This document shows positions 1 through 7,869 of a stretch of DNA of 64,000 nucleotides, piece after piece; the first letter of the stretch is position 1, and every line of letters starts with the position of its first letter. Source of the DNA: Spirochaetota bacterium (lineage in GTDB: Bacteria > Spirochaetota > Spirochaetia > Treponematales > UBA12059). Below the pieces are notes generated by a model. It saw only the letters and a program-made list of their open reading frames with translations, was not told where the DNA came from and did no database searches. Location of the stretch: the NCBI GenBank assembly GCA_029547205.1, contig JAKPPT010000020.1, positions 1 to 64,000 of the forward strand. Reading direction: 5' to 3'. A program made the position numbers and the translations under genes.

Positions 1-1
1 C

Positions 2-2011
2 AGCCCTTTACAACTCACCAAACCTGTGGTAGAACAAAATAAAATGGAACAAGTTACAGAAAGTACAAAAAGTAAACAAAAGATACCATTACCGGCAGAA
101 CTCATCGTGCTCTACATCGAGCAGCCCAAACCAAAACGCAAGCGCCGCGATGACGATGACGATGATAGCAGCCTCGCTGATAAAGACGATAATTCCGGTG
201 ATGCAGGTTCCGCAGGCACAGGCGGTATTGTTACTGACAGCTATGGTAACTTCCGTCCCGCTGATGGAAGCAGCCACAGTGATAAATTGAAAGATGTCCA
301 CCACACTAGTAGCAGCCATGCTGATGAGTTGAAAGAAGCCCATCGCGCTAGTAGCAGCCATAGTGATAAATTGAAAGAAGCCCATCGCGCTAGTAGCAGC
401 CATAGCGTTGAATTAAAAGATGCCCGCCATGCTAGTAGCAGCCGCAGTGACGAGTTGCAAGATGCCCGCCACAGTAATACCAGCTACGAACATAAGGACT
501 CACAAAAAGTCACTTTACAAAACCCAAAAGCAGCCCGCATACCGATAGCAGAGAAGCCGGGGGCGGAAGTTCAGGATGTTGGAATAAGAAACTCAAATGG
601 AGGAAGAGAATCCTCCTCAAATGATGTCGGTGCATCAGCACCAAAATCTGGAAGCAGTTCGACCAGTAATAGTACAGACGAGTTGAATAAAGAAAAAAAA
701 GAAATAAAGCAGAATCAAACCAAAGGGACAGGTAATGGAAGTTCCATAGTACAAAAGGTTGATTCGAGCGTTGCTGGTTTAAATACGAGTGGTTGGTCAA
801 AACAAAATAATAACCATGCGACAGCACAGGCTTCAAATGGGAACAGTGCAAACAATGCACAAAAACCTGCCAACAATAATACGCAATCTATCAAACAAGC
901 AACGCAAAGTGCAGATCAGGCCAAAAATCAGGCGAAACAAGGACTGAGCAATAACCCTCAGCAGTGGGGCTACAGCATGCAGGGGAAATCAAACGGAAGC
1001 GGTTGGAGCGATGCAGGCGCTGGAAGACCATCGAGTTCAGCGCAGTCTGTACCTACAAACACAAGCAGAAAAGGAGCAGAGAGAGCAGAGAGGGCAGAAC
1101 AGCAGCAACAGAATAAAAATGTAAAACCTCAAAAGTCTCATGCAGATATGGTTCGAATGGATAGCAATTATAGTACCGGTACACCACACGAAGCGGGGAT
1201 GAACAGTGCAGGGAGGAGTGAGACAGCTCAAAAAATACCGCATCAAAATTCAAGCAGAAACGGTGCGGAGAAAGCGGAATCGCTTGATACAGTAAAACCA
1301 AAAACAAGAGCAAAAATTCTAGCAGACACGTTTACTGCTCCGTTGCGAAGGCAAGAAGGAATAATGCTGACTAACGGTTCTCCCAGCGAAAACTATACAA
1401 TGCTGGAAGGAATTTTGGGATTCGAGATAAAGCAGGAATCGAAAAAGGAAATTACGCCACAGGATTATATTTACAGTAATCAGAGGACGGATATTGATGC
1501 TCCAACAAAACTGTTTTGTGTTTATACTACCGAATGGAATAGTTATAAAAACACTTATCTTGTTGATACTGGAAAGGTTCTAACCAAGGAGCAAGCTGTT
1601 TTGGCAAGGGAAAATGCATTGAAAGACGGTGCAATAGATGAATATGGAACAGTTCTAAATTATACTAATTTGGCAAAATCATTTAACAAGACATTTGGTA
1701 CGAATTATGGATATGAATATACTGAAGCGTATGTGCAAAAAATACCCGATGATATGATTCCGACAATTCAACAGGATACAGCAAAAAAAGTTGTTACACT
1801 GAAATTTCCTCATATACGTTATAAGAATTCAGAATATGCTCATACGACAAATTATTTGGGCGGCCAGCAGGTATTCGATGTATGGTCGGGACAACAAATG
1901 GACATTTCTACTAAGGGTAAAGTTGATAAAACGACTGAGGGTTGGGATGAGCGCTACGGAGAAGAAGGCAGCTATAGAATTGGATACCATACGTGGTACA
2001 TATACCAATAA
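2..2011 (+). CDS. Low-complexity repeat protein with peptidase-like C-terminal domain (5' partial)
   Basis: The reading frame is open back to the window edge, so the first start inside the window (GTG at 26) is probably not the true one. Residues below count from that GTG. The front is low-complexity: a basic/acidic stretch (KPKRKRR followed by six Asp), five 14-residue repeats, then about 300 residues rich in Ser, Asn, Gln and Gly. The last 170 or so residues look globular. They hold Cys near 498 (LFCVYTTEW), His near 606 (EYAHTTNYLGG) and Asp near 618 (VFDVW), the order and rough spacing of a papain/C39-like cysteine peptidase. That fold call is an inference by eye; no family was recognised with certainty. 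A lipoprotein gene follows 12 bp downstream. It could be a secreted effector whose variable C-terminus is the active part. Confidence 0.6.
   Translation, partial: SPLQLTKPVVEQNKMEQVTESTKSKQKIPLPAELIVLYIEQPKPKRKRRDDDDDDSSLADKDDNSGDAGSAGTGGIVTDSYGNFRPADGSSHSDKLKDVHHTSSSHADELKEAHRASSSHSDKLKEAHRASSSHSVELKDARHASSSRSDELQDARHSNTSYEHKDSQKVTLQNPKAARIPIAEKPGAEVQDVGIRNSNGGRESSSNDVGASAPKSGSSSTSNSTDELNKEKKEIKQNQTKGTGNGSSIVQKVDSSVAGLNTSGWSKQNNNHATAQASNGNSANNAQKPANNNTQSIKQATQSADQAKNQAKQGLSNNPQQWGYSMQGKSNGSGWSDAGAGRPSSSAQSVPTNTSRKGAERAERAEQQQQNKNVKPQKSHADMVRMDSNYSTGTPHEAGMNSAGRSETAQKIPHQNSSRNGAEKAESLDTVKPKTRAKILADTFTAPLRRQEGIMLTNGSPSENYTMLEGILGFEIKQESKKEITPQDYIYSNQRTDIDAPTKLFCVYTTEWNSYKNTYLVDTGKVLTKEQAVLARENALKDGAIDEYGTVLNYTNLAKSFNKTFGTNYGYEYTEAYVQKIPDDMIPTIQQDTAKKVVTLKFPHIRYKNSEYAHTTNYLGGQQVFDVWSGQQMDISTKGKVDKTTEGWDERYGEEGSYRIGYHTWYIYQ
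266..475 (+). repeat. Five tandem 42-bp (14-residue) repeats inside a coding region
   Basis: Units start at 266, 308, 350, 392 and 434. The consensus peptide is SSSHSDELKEAHRA, with a degenerate sixth copy after 475. The repeats stay in frame and are hydrophilic, as in a spacer or surface-exposed stalk. Similarity between neighbouring units suggests expansion by slippage or recombination. Confidence 0.85.
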
Positions 2012-2023
2012 AGGGAGTTAAGT

Positions 2024-2794
2024 ATGAAGAGATTAGCAATTATGGTTGTTTTTGCACTAATGATATTTTCATGTGATAAAAGCAATGTTCAAAGTAAAGC
2101 AGTAGAAGATTACAGTACCTATGAAGTTAGGGAAGCGCGTTTTTGTAAAGTTCAAGGTCTAAGAGTGTACAATGACGATGTTGGTTTTTCTTTTATTATG
2201 CCCAAAGGATCTTTGTACAACTTTGGCGATGGGGTTGTGTTGGATAATTATTATGTTGAAGTGGATGTAATTCCACCCGAAGATTTCCCGGATGGAGTTG
2301 AGGAGTTCGAAAGTATTAAAACTGCACTAAAAGAAAAAAAATACCCTAATATTCCCTTCGGAAACCCTAGTGGTACCATAGAATATAAAAAAATCCAAGG
2401 TACTAATGTCGCGATTGATATGTATCGAGGTTTTGATATTTATGATGGAGAGATAGGTAAGCGCTTGGTATTTGAGAGAAATAATAGGATAATTTTAATT
2501 TACTTTACCTATTTTTTTGAAGGGCCAAAGCCTGGTGATTTTTCTGGTCCTGATCGTGATGTTCGGGAAGAAGATTTAAAAAACATTAGTGTTTTAATGC
2601 GTGAAATATATTTAAGTTACCGTCAAAAAATAATAAAACAAAAAAAAGAATTCGGACTAGGTCCTTATGATTCATTCTATTATTATCTTGAACAAGACTT
2701 CAGAAAGGGGAAGTTAAAAAATGTTTTACCAGAAGAAGTGCAAAAACTAATTATAGATTTTGATACGATTATCAATAGTCTTGAATTGAAATAG
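2024..2794 (+). CDS. Predicted lipoprotein, unknown function
   Basis: A protein of 256 residues that starts at ATG behind a strong Shine-Dalgarno (AAGGGAG). The N-terminus MKRLAIMVVFALMIFSCDK is a lipoprotein signal with the lipobox Cys at residue 17. The mature part has no domain I recognise. It is mixed alpha/beta with many aromatic residues and a charged, probably helical tail (RQKIIKQKKEFG). It lies 12 bp after the peptidase-like gene and probably shares its transcript. The placement suits an immunity or partner protein for the upstream product, but that is inference from context only. A perfect 13-bp inverted repeat follows at 2803-2832. Confidence 0.75.
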   Translation: MKRLAIMVVFALMIFSCDKSNVQSKAVEDYSTYEVREARFCKVQGLRVYNDDVGFSFIMPKGSLYNFGDGVVLDNYYVEVDVIPPEDFPDGVEEFESIKTALKEKKYPNIPFGNPSGTIEYKKIQGTNVAIDMYRGFDIYDGEIGKRLVFERNNRIILIYFTYFFEGPKPGDFSGPDRDVREEDLKNISVLMREIYLSYRQKIIKQKKEFGLGPYDSFYYYLEQDFRKGKLKNVLPEEVQKLIIDFDTIINSLELK

Positions 2795-2802
2795 CTGGAT
2801 TA

Positions 2803-2832
2803 ATAATAGGTGATAGTTCTATCACCTATTAT
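2803..2832. other. Perfect 13-bp inverted repeat between cassettes
   Basis: The arms ATAATAGGTGATA (2803-2815) and TATCACCTATTAT (2820-2832) pair perfectly around a GTTC loop. The sequence after it (ACAAAGAG) has no T-tract, so it is not a standard intrinsic terminator. It sits just after the lipoprotein stop, and the upstream GTG of the next frame (2810) lies inside it. It could be an mRNA-stabilising stem, a weak terminator, or a cassette boundary. Confidence 0.6.
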
Positions 2833-2878
2833 ACAAAGAGATTTACAGCTCTTTAGGGCCATAGTACAATCTGAACCA

Positions 2879-4432
2879 ATGGATAAAGTGGAACGTTCAA
2901 ATAGGGGAGCAGCTGCGACACCTCAGGGTATTAAACCCGGAGCCATGACGAATGACTCATTCGATACTGCTGACAGCAATGATGCAGGTGCTGCAAGCCC
3001 AGCAACTGCTCCACAAGACAAACCCGATAACAAACCCATCAAGAGCAAAACCAACAGCAGGGAGCTACTTATAGATGGGGAGGACAGGGTTGAAACCATC
3101 TGTGAACAAACGACCACAAGAATTGCCGCGATCAAGGAAGTCGAAACGCCGGAACAAGCCCCGCACGCAGAAGGTATGAAGATAGCAGATGATGGGACAC
3201 AGGTAGTGTCAGGACAGGCAAATCAAAATCAGGGCAGCAAGAATAAGAAACCAGGTGAAATGCTTATCGATGGAACAGACACAATTGCGAATGTACAAAC
3301 AGGAAATCTTGTACAACCAGATACGACGATAAACTCATATTCAGAGAATTATCAAGAGTTCTGGGAAAGATTACGTGCAGAGGCAAATGCTGCTGGAAAA
3401 GATAGTATTACGTATTACTATGAGTATAAAAAAGAAGAGTTTAGAGCACGAAACGGTAATGAAGCAGCTTTACCAAAAGATATGGTAGATGCAATACAGT
3501 ATACAATGTTAATTTTGGATGTTGCCAATAGAAATGATAAACTAACACAAGAGGAACGTAAAACCTATACTATTACAAAGAATAAAGAAAAAAATATTTC
3601 AATTACTGGGAATAAGGATTTGATTAGCAATTATAATCGTGAATTACTTAATGCTATAGTTCACCAGGCACGTAAAGCAGGAAGTACTGAAAGCCAGATT
3701 CAAGGATTGCTTGCTGCAATGGTAAGAAACCCTGGAAGCTTTAGAATATCAAGTGACTTTACCAAAGCTCAAAAAAAAGTTTATGCTCCTGGTACAGATA
3801 AAAAAGGAATTTACCAGCCACCATACTTTTATGAATGTCTTGCGCATGCTGGAATAGATATAACAGCAATAGATAAAGGAAAAACACAAGCTGATGACTA
3901 TGATTTAGTGAGCATATTCTTTATGGATGTAATAGGAAGCGCCGACTATAGTTTAACCCTTGGAATTATTGGAACTGACGTGCATGTAACAATTATGCAT
4001 CTTGATAAAGAAGATGTAAAAAAAGCTGTAACCCAGGGTTCATTTAAGCCAGGCGATACTATTTCGAAGTATCCAGAAAGAAACAATGGTGCAAGTGGTG
4101 GCATACACTATCACATAGAAGTAACAACTCTAGTAAATGGGAAAAGAAAGTTTGTAAATCCAGTAACACTGGAACGAGCACCAGAAGGTACACGATTTGA
4201 ATATCGGTATGGCAAAATAGAGAGGTTGAATACCCCTATGTCAAATATTATTCCTTCTGCGGATACTACTTCACAGTATGGTTATCATATGGAATATATT
4301 TCAACAGGATATGATTATACAGGGTATTGGTGGATGAACCCAGAATTGAATTCTTTTATTGAGATAAATGATGAAATCTATGAACAATACCATATAAATT
4401 GGTCAAAGTGGTTTAAGGCTATAAAAAATTAA
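2879..4432 (+). CDS. Divergent M23 (LytM-like) peptidase with low-complexity N-terminus
   Basis: The frame is open from 2810, but the GTG there lies inside a hairpin, so I prefer ATG 2879. Neither start has a good ribosome site, and no signal peptide is visible, so the front may be truncated. The first 170 residues are low-complexity and contain a duplicated segment (ELLIDGEDRVETI and EMLIDGTDTIANV). A helical middle region follows. The last 200 residues carry M23-like landmarks: HAGIDI (HxxxD), VTIMHLD (like the usual YxHL), KPGDTIS, then GGIHYHIEV (HxH) and FVNPVTLE. The spacing is looser than in canonical M23. The likely role is cutting peptidoglycan cross-links, probably as an effector or toxin domain. 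Two small exported proteins follow. Confidence 0.6.
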   Translation: MDKVERSNRGAAATPQGIKPGAMTNDSFDTADSNDAGAASPATAPQDKPDNKPIKSKTNSRELLIDGEDRVETICEQTTTRIAAIKEVETPEQAPHAEGMKIADDGTQVVSGQANQNQGSKNKKPGEMLIDGTDTIANVQTGNLVQPDTTINSYSENYQEFWERLRAEANAAGKDSITYYYEYKKEEFRARNGNEAALPKDMVDAIQYTMLILDVANRNDKLTQEERKTYTITKNKEKNISITGNKDLISNYNRELLNAIVHQARKAGSTESQIQGLLAAMVRNPGSFRISSDFTKAQKKVYAPGTDKKGIYQPPYFYECLAHAGIDITAIDKGKTQADDYDLVSIFFMDVIGSADYSLTLGIIGTDVHVTIMHLDKEDVKKAVTQGSFKPGDTISKYPERNNGASGGIHYHIEVTTLVNGKRKFVNPVTLERAPEGTRFEYRYGKIERLNTPMSNIIPSADTTSQYGYHMEYISTGYDYTGYWWMNPELNSFIEINDEIYEQYHINWSKWFKAIKN

Positions 4433-4452
4433 ATTTAAGAGGAGAGAGCAAT

Positions 4453-4884
4453 ATGAAATATTATATTTTGGTATTAGTAAGTTTAATAGCAATTTTTTGT
4501 TTTTCTCAAGATTCTCATTTGTCATGGAATGGAATGTATTTATGTTATAATACATATGAAGGACAATTTTTAAAAGATAAAACAACAGTATTCGATTTTG
4601 AATATTTATATCTTTTTGATCTAATAGATAATCAAAATCCTAATCATTATTTTTTTTATACAAGAGTAAATTATTTCTCTGATAGTAAAAAAAGATTAGG
4701 AGGAGGTGTGTGGGGTAAAATGGTCGTTAAAAATAATGCTATAAATACATATAATTTCTTATCTGAAGTACCCTTAGAATTTACATTCAATAAAGAATAT
4801 GAGAGTTTTAACTTTGAGGACTATACAGGTCCTAATGAAGTAATATTTATTTATACTAAACTATTTCCTTTAGGCATTGAATAG
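4453..4884 (+). CDS. Small exported protein, unknown
   Basis: A protein of 143 residues with a clear Shine-Dalgarno (AGAGGAGAG) before ATG. The N-terminus MKYYILVLVSLIAIFCFSQ is a signal peptide, probably cleaved after Ser-Gln. The mature part is about 125 residues, rich in Tyr, Phe and Asn, and matches no family I know. The gene is conspicuously AT-rich compared with the core genes further right. It is sandwiched between the M23-like gene and a lipoprotein, 20 bp after the former. A periplasmic immunity or accessory role for the M23-like protein is possible but unproven. Confidence 0.65.
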   Translation: MKYYILVLVSLIAIFCFSQDSHLSWNGMYLCYNTYEGQFLKDKTTVFDFEYLYLFDLIDNQNPNHYFFYTRVNYFSDSKKRLGGGVWGKMVVKNNAINTYNFLSEVPLEFTFNKEYESFNFEDYTGPNEVIFIYTKLFPLGIE

Positions 4885-4897
4885 AAGGAGTATAATT

Positions 4898-5476
4898 ATG
4901 AACAAAAAAGTTATTTATATTTTTTTCTTGCCAATATTTTTATTTATTTCATGTATTCAGAAAACAGAAAAAAAGGAAATAGTGGGATCTCAAGCAAGAC
5001 AAAGCTCCGAAGAGATATATCAATCACAACTTGCCATACCACCTGCAGTACCAACAGCTGAAGAAATAGAATATGGTGTGCTATACGATAACGAACTGGA
5101 GGGAGGCTGGCAGTTGATGGGATCAGATAATGAGTTCATACCATTTGGTAGTTCCAAAGCGTTTATTTTTATACAATTTTATAAAAATATTCCTAATAAG
5201 GATGAACGAGAAAAATACCCAAAGTATTATGCTAACACCTGTTTTGTCGTACTCTATTACTGGAATCCTACAATGCAAAGGTGGATTGCAGAGTACAATG
5301 GAGGACAGCAAATTGGAAACACAATTCATGTTGCGCCGCTCGAAGGTGAATTCAGTAAGGGCGAACCATATGATATTGTCCATATCATCGATACCGATGG
5401 GAGACGGTATGTTGAAATACGAAACCACAAGGTACTCAGGCTTGAAGGGAGGAGATTTTATAAAACATTGCCATAA
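4898..5476 (+). CDS. Predicted lipoprotein, unknown function
   Basis: A lipoprotein of 192 residues. I chose ATG 4898 because a strong GAAGGAG lies 7 bases upstream and the peptide then begins MNKKVIYIFFLPIFLFISCIQK, a textbook lipoprotein signal with the lipobox Cys at residue 18. The longer frame from 4877 would bury this signal. The mature part has a charged Glu/Gln-rich linker, then about 140 residues of mixed strand character containing GGWQLMGSDNEFIPFG and a C-terminal GRRYVEIRNHKVLRLEGRRF. No family recognised. It is the last intact gene of the accessory block. Confidence 0.7.
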   Translation: MNKKVIYIFFLPIFLFISCIQKTEKKEIVGSQARQSSEEIYQSQLAIPPAVPTAEEIEYGVLYDNELEGGWQLMGSDNEFIPFGSSKAFIFIQFYKNIPNKDEREKYPKYYANTCFVVLYYWNPTMQRWIAEYNGGQQIGNTIHVAPLEGEFSKGEPYDIVHIIDTDGRRYVEIRNHKVLRLEGRRFYKTLP

Positions 5477-5541
5477 AACATTATTTTAGAAAAAAGTACT
5501 CATTTTAAAGTATGCAAAATAAATTAGTAAGGAGTAAAACT

Positions 5542-5885
5542 ATGAAACGAAAAAGAGTGTTGGTACTGACAGTGTTGCTTGATTGAATGACGGGAGCATG
5601 GGTAGCATTGTAGACCCTGCATCATACGCTGTTCTTGACCGCGATATGCTTGCAGAAGTGACACTGAATTTAATGAAAATAAAAGGCGTTCATATTATGT
5701 TTGGAGAAAAGCCTGAATATCCAACAGCACAACTTGTAGGGTACCTTGGTGAAATAAAAAAGAGTGATGGCTCAATACACTATATTGTGTATAATAGTGA
5801 AAAAAATTTATTATATGATTATCATAGACCTAAACTAACACAAAAAGCTAGAAACTATATCTCGGTCTGGTTATATACGGATTAA
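5542..5885 (+). pseudogene. Broken exported protein: signal start fused out of frame to a peptidase-like C-terminal remnant
   Basis: A good ribosome site (AAGGAG, 5529-5534) precedes ATG 5542, which reads MKRKRVLVLTVLLD, the start of a signal peptide, then hits TGA at 5584. An overlapping frame (from about 5583) runs 100 codons to 5885. It resembles the second half of the domain at the end of the 2-2011 protein: a G-(S/A)-I start, a VL..LA segment, and an HYIVYNSEKNLLYDY stretch comparable to its AHTTNYLGGQQVFDV. The Cys-bearing half is absent. The simplest reading is an internal deletion plus frame change, leaving a dead copy. The similarity was judged by eye. Confidence 0.55.
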
Positions 5886-5931
5886 AAAACATGAAAATTG
5901 GGCTGTAATGTTAAAAATAAATTGATTGCTA

Positions 5932-5958
5932 TACAGGGCTGTCTCTGACAGCCCTGTA
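5932..5958 (+). terminator. Strong hairpin closing the accessory block
   Basis: The 12-bp perfect arms TACAGGGCTGTC and GACAGCCCTGTA enclose a TCT loop. The following CTTTAAG has only a short T-run, so termination may be partial. It lies between the broken 5542-5885 gene and the next promoter-proximal gene and is the likely end of the upstream transcript. Confidence 0.6.
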
Positions 5959-6056
5959 CTTTAAGAAAATCTATACTATAATACTTGTTAAAGGAAAATT
6001 GTTACATTGTAATTAATTTTAACCTTAATTATTATCATAGTAATAGGAGGCTGTCT

Positions 6057-7148
6057 ATGAAAAAAATTCTAGCATTTTTGATGCTTTATATTACTGCTGG
6101 ATTTGTATTCAGCCAATCATACGATGAAGTTTTACGAAAGCTTGTCAATGCTATGTCTTTACAGTATAAAAATAAAGTTCAAGAAGATTTCATAAAGCCA
6201 ACAGTGAGTATTGTTCCTTTTACCAACAATACTGATGAAGCCCGTAAGTACAATATTGGGAATCTCCTGCGTGATAAACTTACTAAACTTCTTTCATTAT
6301 CAACGGTATTTGTTCTTGTTGAGCGGGATAATCTCGATAAGCAACTTGCTGAAATTGAGTTATCACTTTCAGGAATTACAGAAGGGAAGACACCAGTCAA
6401 ACCAGCTATTCTTGATGTACAGTATCTTTTTGCAGGTTCGATAACCGAGGCAGGTGAGTCTTTTGTGCTTACGGTAAGGCTTATACAGGTAACGACATCA
6501 GCAATTATTTTTTCCGATTCTGTAGAACTCTCAAAAGCTGAGCTTATTGCAGAATACGAAACTATACGGAGAAATATCTCACAATACGGTTTAGGTCTGG
6601 AAGAATCTACATGCGTGATCTATTTGCTTTCAGAGCATGAGAAAAAAAATGAAAAAGCATTACCTCAGCCATTAAATTCATTTTTTATAATATATAGACC
6701 GATTTCCTGGATTGTTGTTGGTTTAGGCATGGAATTCAGCTTTGTTCCTATACGGTTTTCTCAGGATGGGAGTGATGCAATGTTTGAGAATTTTTTAGTG
6801 CCAGTGTCTTCTATAAAAAATATGGATACATCATTATGGCCATCTGATGTTACGGCAATCAAATACAAAAAGGAATTTAATTATACATTGTTTGGAGGCA
6901 TGGCAGGTGTAACGCTCATGATTATGCCTGAATTATTTTTCAATATTAGTTCTTATCTTACCGTCGGCGATGTAACTATTACAGATATTTATTTAGATAT
7001 TCCTCATCCAGATAATTCTTCAGTGTTAACTACATTTTCTGTAATACAGAAATCGGATGATCTTTTTATTGTCTCACCGTATGTACGTTTGCAATGGTTC
7101 TTTAGTAAAAGAATTTCACTTAATATAAATTATCTCTACCGTATTTAA
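6057..7148 (+). CDS. CsgG/FlgO-like domain protein with beta-barrel-like C-terminus, cut by an in-frame stop
   Basis: ATG 6057 is preceded by TAGGAGG and gives a signal peptide (MKKILAFLMLYITAGFVFSQ). Residues 40-165 resemble the CsgG/FlgO-type fold: VSIVPFTNNT near the start, then NIGNLLRDKLTKLL, VLVERDNLDKQLAE, YLFAGSITE and VRLIQVTTSAIIFSD. The second half has alternating strands typical of an outer-membrane barrel. The frame stops at TAA 7146-7148 after LYRI, but the same frame then reads 56 more sensible codons ending GLGVYF, a classic barrel terminus. The annotated protein (363 residues) therefore seems to lack its last strands. The longer frame from 5985 has no ribosome site. Confidence 0.7.
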   Translation: MKKILAFLMLYITAGFVFSQSYDEVLRKLVNAMSLQYKNKVQEDFIKPTVSIVPFTNNTDEARKYNIGNLLRDKLTKLLSLSTVFVLVERDNLDKQLAEIELSLSGITEGKTPVKPAILDVQYLFAGSITEAGESFVLTVRLIQVTTSAIIFSDSVELSKAELIAEYETIRRNISQYGLGLEESTCVIYLLSEHEKKNEKALPQPLNSFFIIYRPISWIVVGLGMEFSFVPIRFSQDGSDAMFENFLVPVSSIKNMDTSLWPSDVTAIKYKKEFNYTLFGGMAGVTLMIMPELFFNISSYLTVGDVTITDIYLDIPHPDNSSVLTTFSVIQKSDDLFIVSPYVRLQWFFSKRISLNINYLYRI

Positions 7149-7319
7149 CTTAAAAAAGATATTGAAATTTTGCCTCCAACAGCAGGTGCATATACTGCTC
7201 AAACGAGTACTTTCCCAGACTTCTGGAATCTTAATGCTACTATGACACCATTAGGCGAAAAACACTTTTTTGATTTAACTGGACACTATTGCTTTTTAGG
7301 ATTGGGAGTGTATTTTTAA
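7149..7319 (+). pseudogene. In-frame tail of the preceding CsgG-like/barrel gene, after a nonsense codon
   Basis: These 56 codons plus stop are in the same frame as 6057-7148. They translate to LKKDIEILPPTAGAYT..., then FPDFWNLNATMTPLGEKH, ending GHYCFLGLGVYF. The terminal aromatic residue and alternating pattern fit the last strands of an outer-membrane barrel. There is no start codon or ribosome site of its own, so it is only expressed by readthrough, if at all. Confidence 0.65.
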
Positions 7320-7396
7320 AATGGTGTAAATCCATTTGCTAACCTTTAGCTTTTGAGCTCAGAATCAATAATCATGATTCTAAAGAATATGACCAT

Positions 7397-7425
7397 TTGA
7401 ATTTTTCTTTACAAAACTGTATACT
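7397..7425 (+). promoter_or_regulatory. Sigma-70-type promoter for the 7459 gene
   Basis: A -35 TTGAAT (7397-7402) and a -10 TATACT (7420-7425) are separated by 17 bp. The predicted start near 7432 gives a short leader to ATG 7459. The same hexamer pair recurs upstream of the sensor kinase near 61.5 kb. Confidence 0.6.
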
Positions 7426-7458
7426 TAATACTGTAAGAATTATACAAAAGGGAATTTT

Positions 7459-7869
7459 ATGCAGCCAAAGATTCAAGCATTACTTGTCGCTTCTGGTGCA
7501 ATGCTGTTAGTCGTTGCAGTCGTTGTTATTATCAGTATTTCTCTTAATAGCCGTGGAGCTCATACAGGTTTGCTCTTGCAGTATTTTAAGGCTTATGCTT
7601 CTGGTGACAGTGAAGCAATACAAAGGCTCATCACAAAGGACTTTACATCAGATTTACCAGTTTTGGAAATCAAGCCGAAAACATATGAGCTCTATGATTT
7701 AGGGATAATTGATGGACCTGATTACAAACTGCAGCGGTTTATTTTGGTAACTCCCTCTGATTCAGGAAAGATTGCGCTCGTTGCGGAGATGCGTATTCAA
7801 AAAATATTTTTGGAACTGCGGATACAATCTATACATATGATATATCAGGGTAAGGCCTTAAAACCGTAA
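7459..7869 (+). CDS. Membrane-anchored protein, unknown
   Basis: A protein of 136 residues with one hydrophobic segment at about 7-30 (LLVASGAMLLVVAVVVIISISL) and a soluble domain of about 100 residues outside. The segment QYFKAYASGDSEAIQRLITKDF suggests an NTF2-like or DUF4440-like small alpha+beta fold, which is an inference only. ATG follows AAAGGGAATTTT. It has its own promoter and is monocistronic: the next gene converges on it and the two overlap by 12 bp. Confidence 0.65.
   Translation: MQPKIQALLVASGAMLLVVAVVVIISISLNSRGAHTGLLLQYFKAYASGDSEAIQRLITKDFTSDLPVLEIKPKTYELYDLGIIDGPDYKLQRFILVTPSDSGKIALVAEMRIQKIFLELRIQSIHMIYQGKALKP

Noticed and set aside
89-403. Minus-strand open frame with repeated MAATSAMGFFQ units
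   Set aside because: It is a shadow of the 14-residue repeats of the plus-strand gene and has no start signal.
266-475. Repeats as a possible CRISPR array
   Set aside because: Units are directly adjacent, in frame and without spacers; they are coding repeats.
7360-7385. Short inverted repeat AGAATCA/TGATTCT before the 7459 promoter
   Set aside because: Only 7 bp with no T-tract; could be chance in AT-rich DNA.
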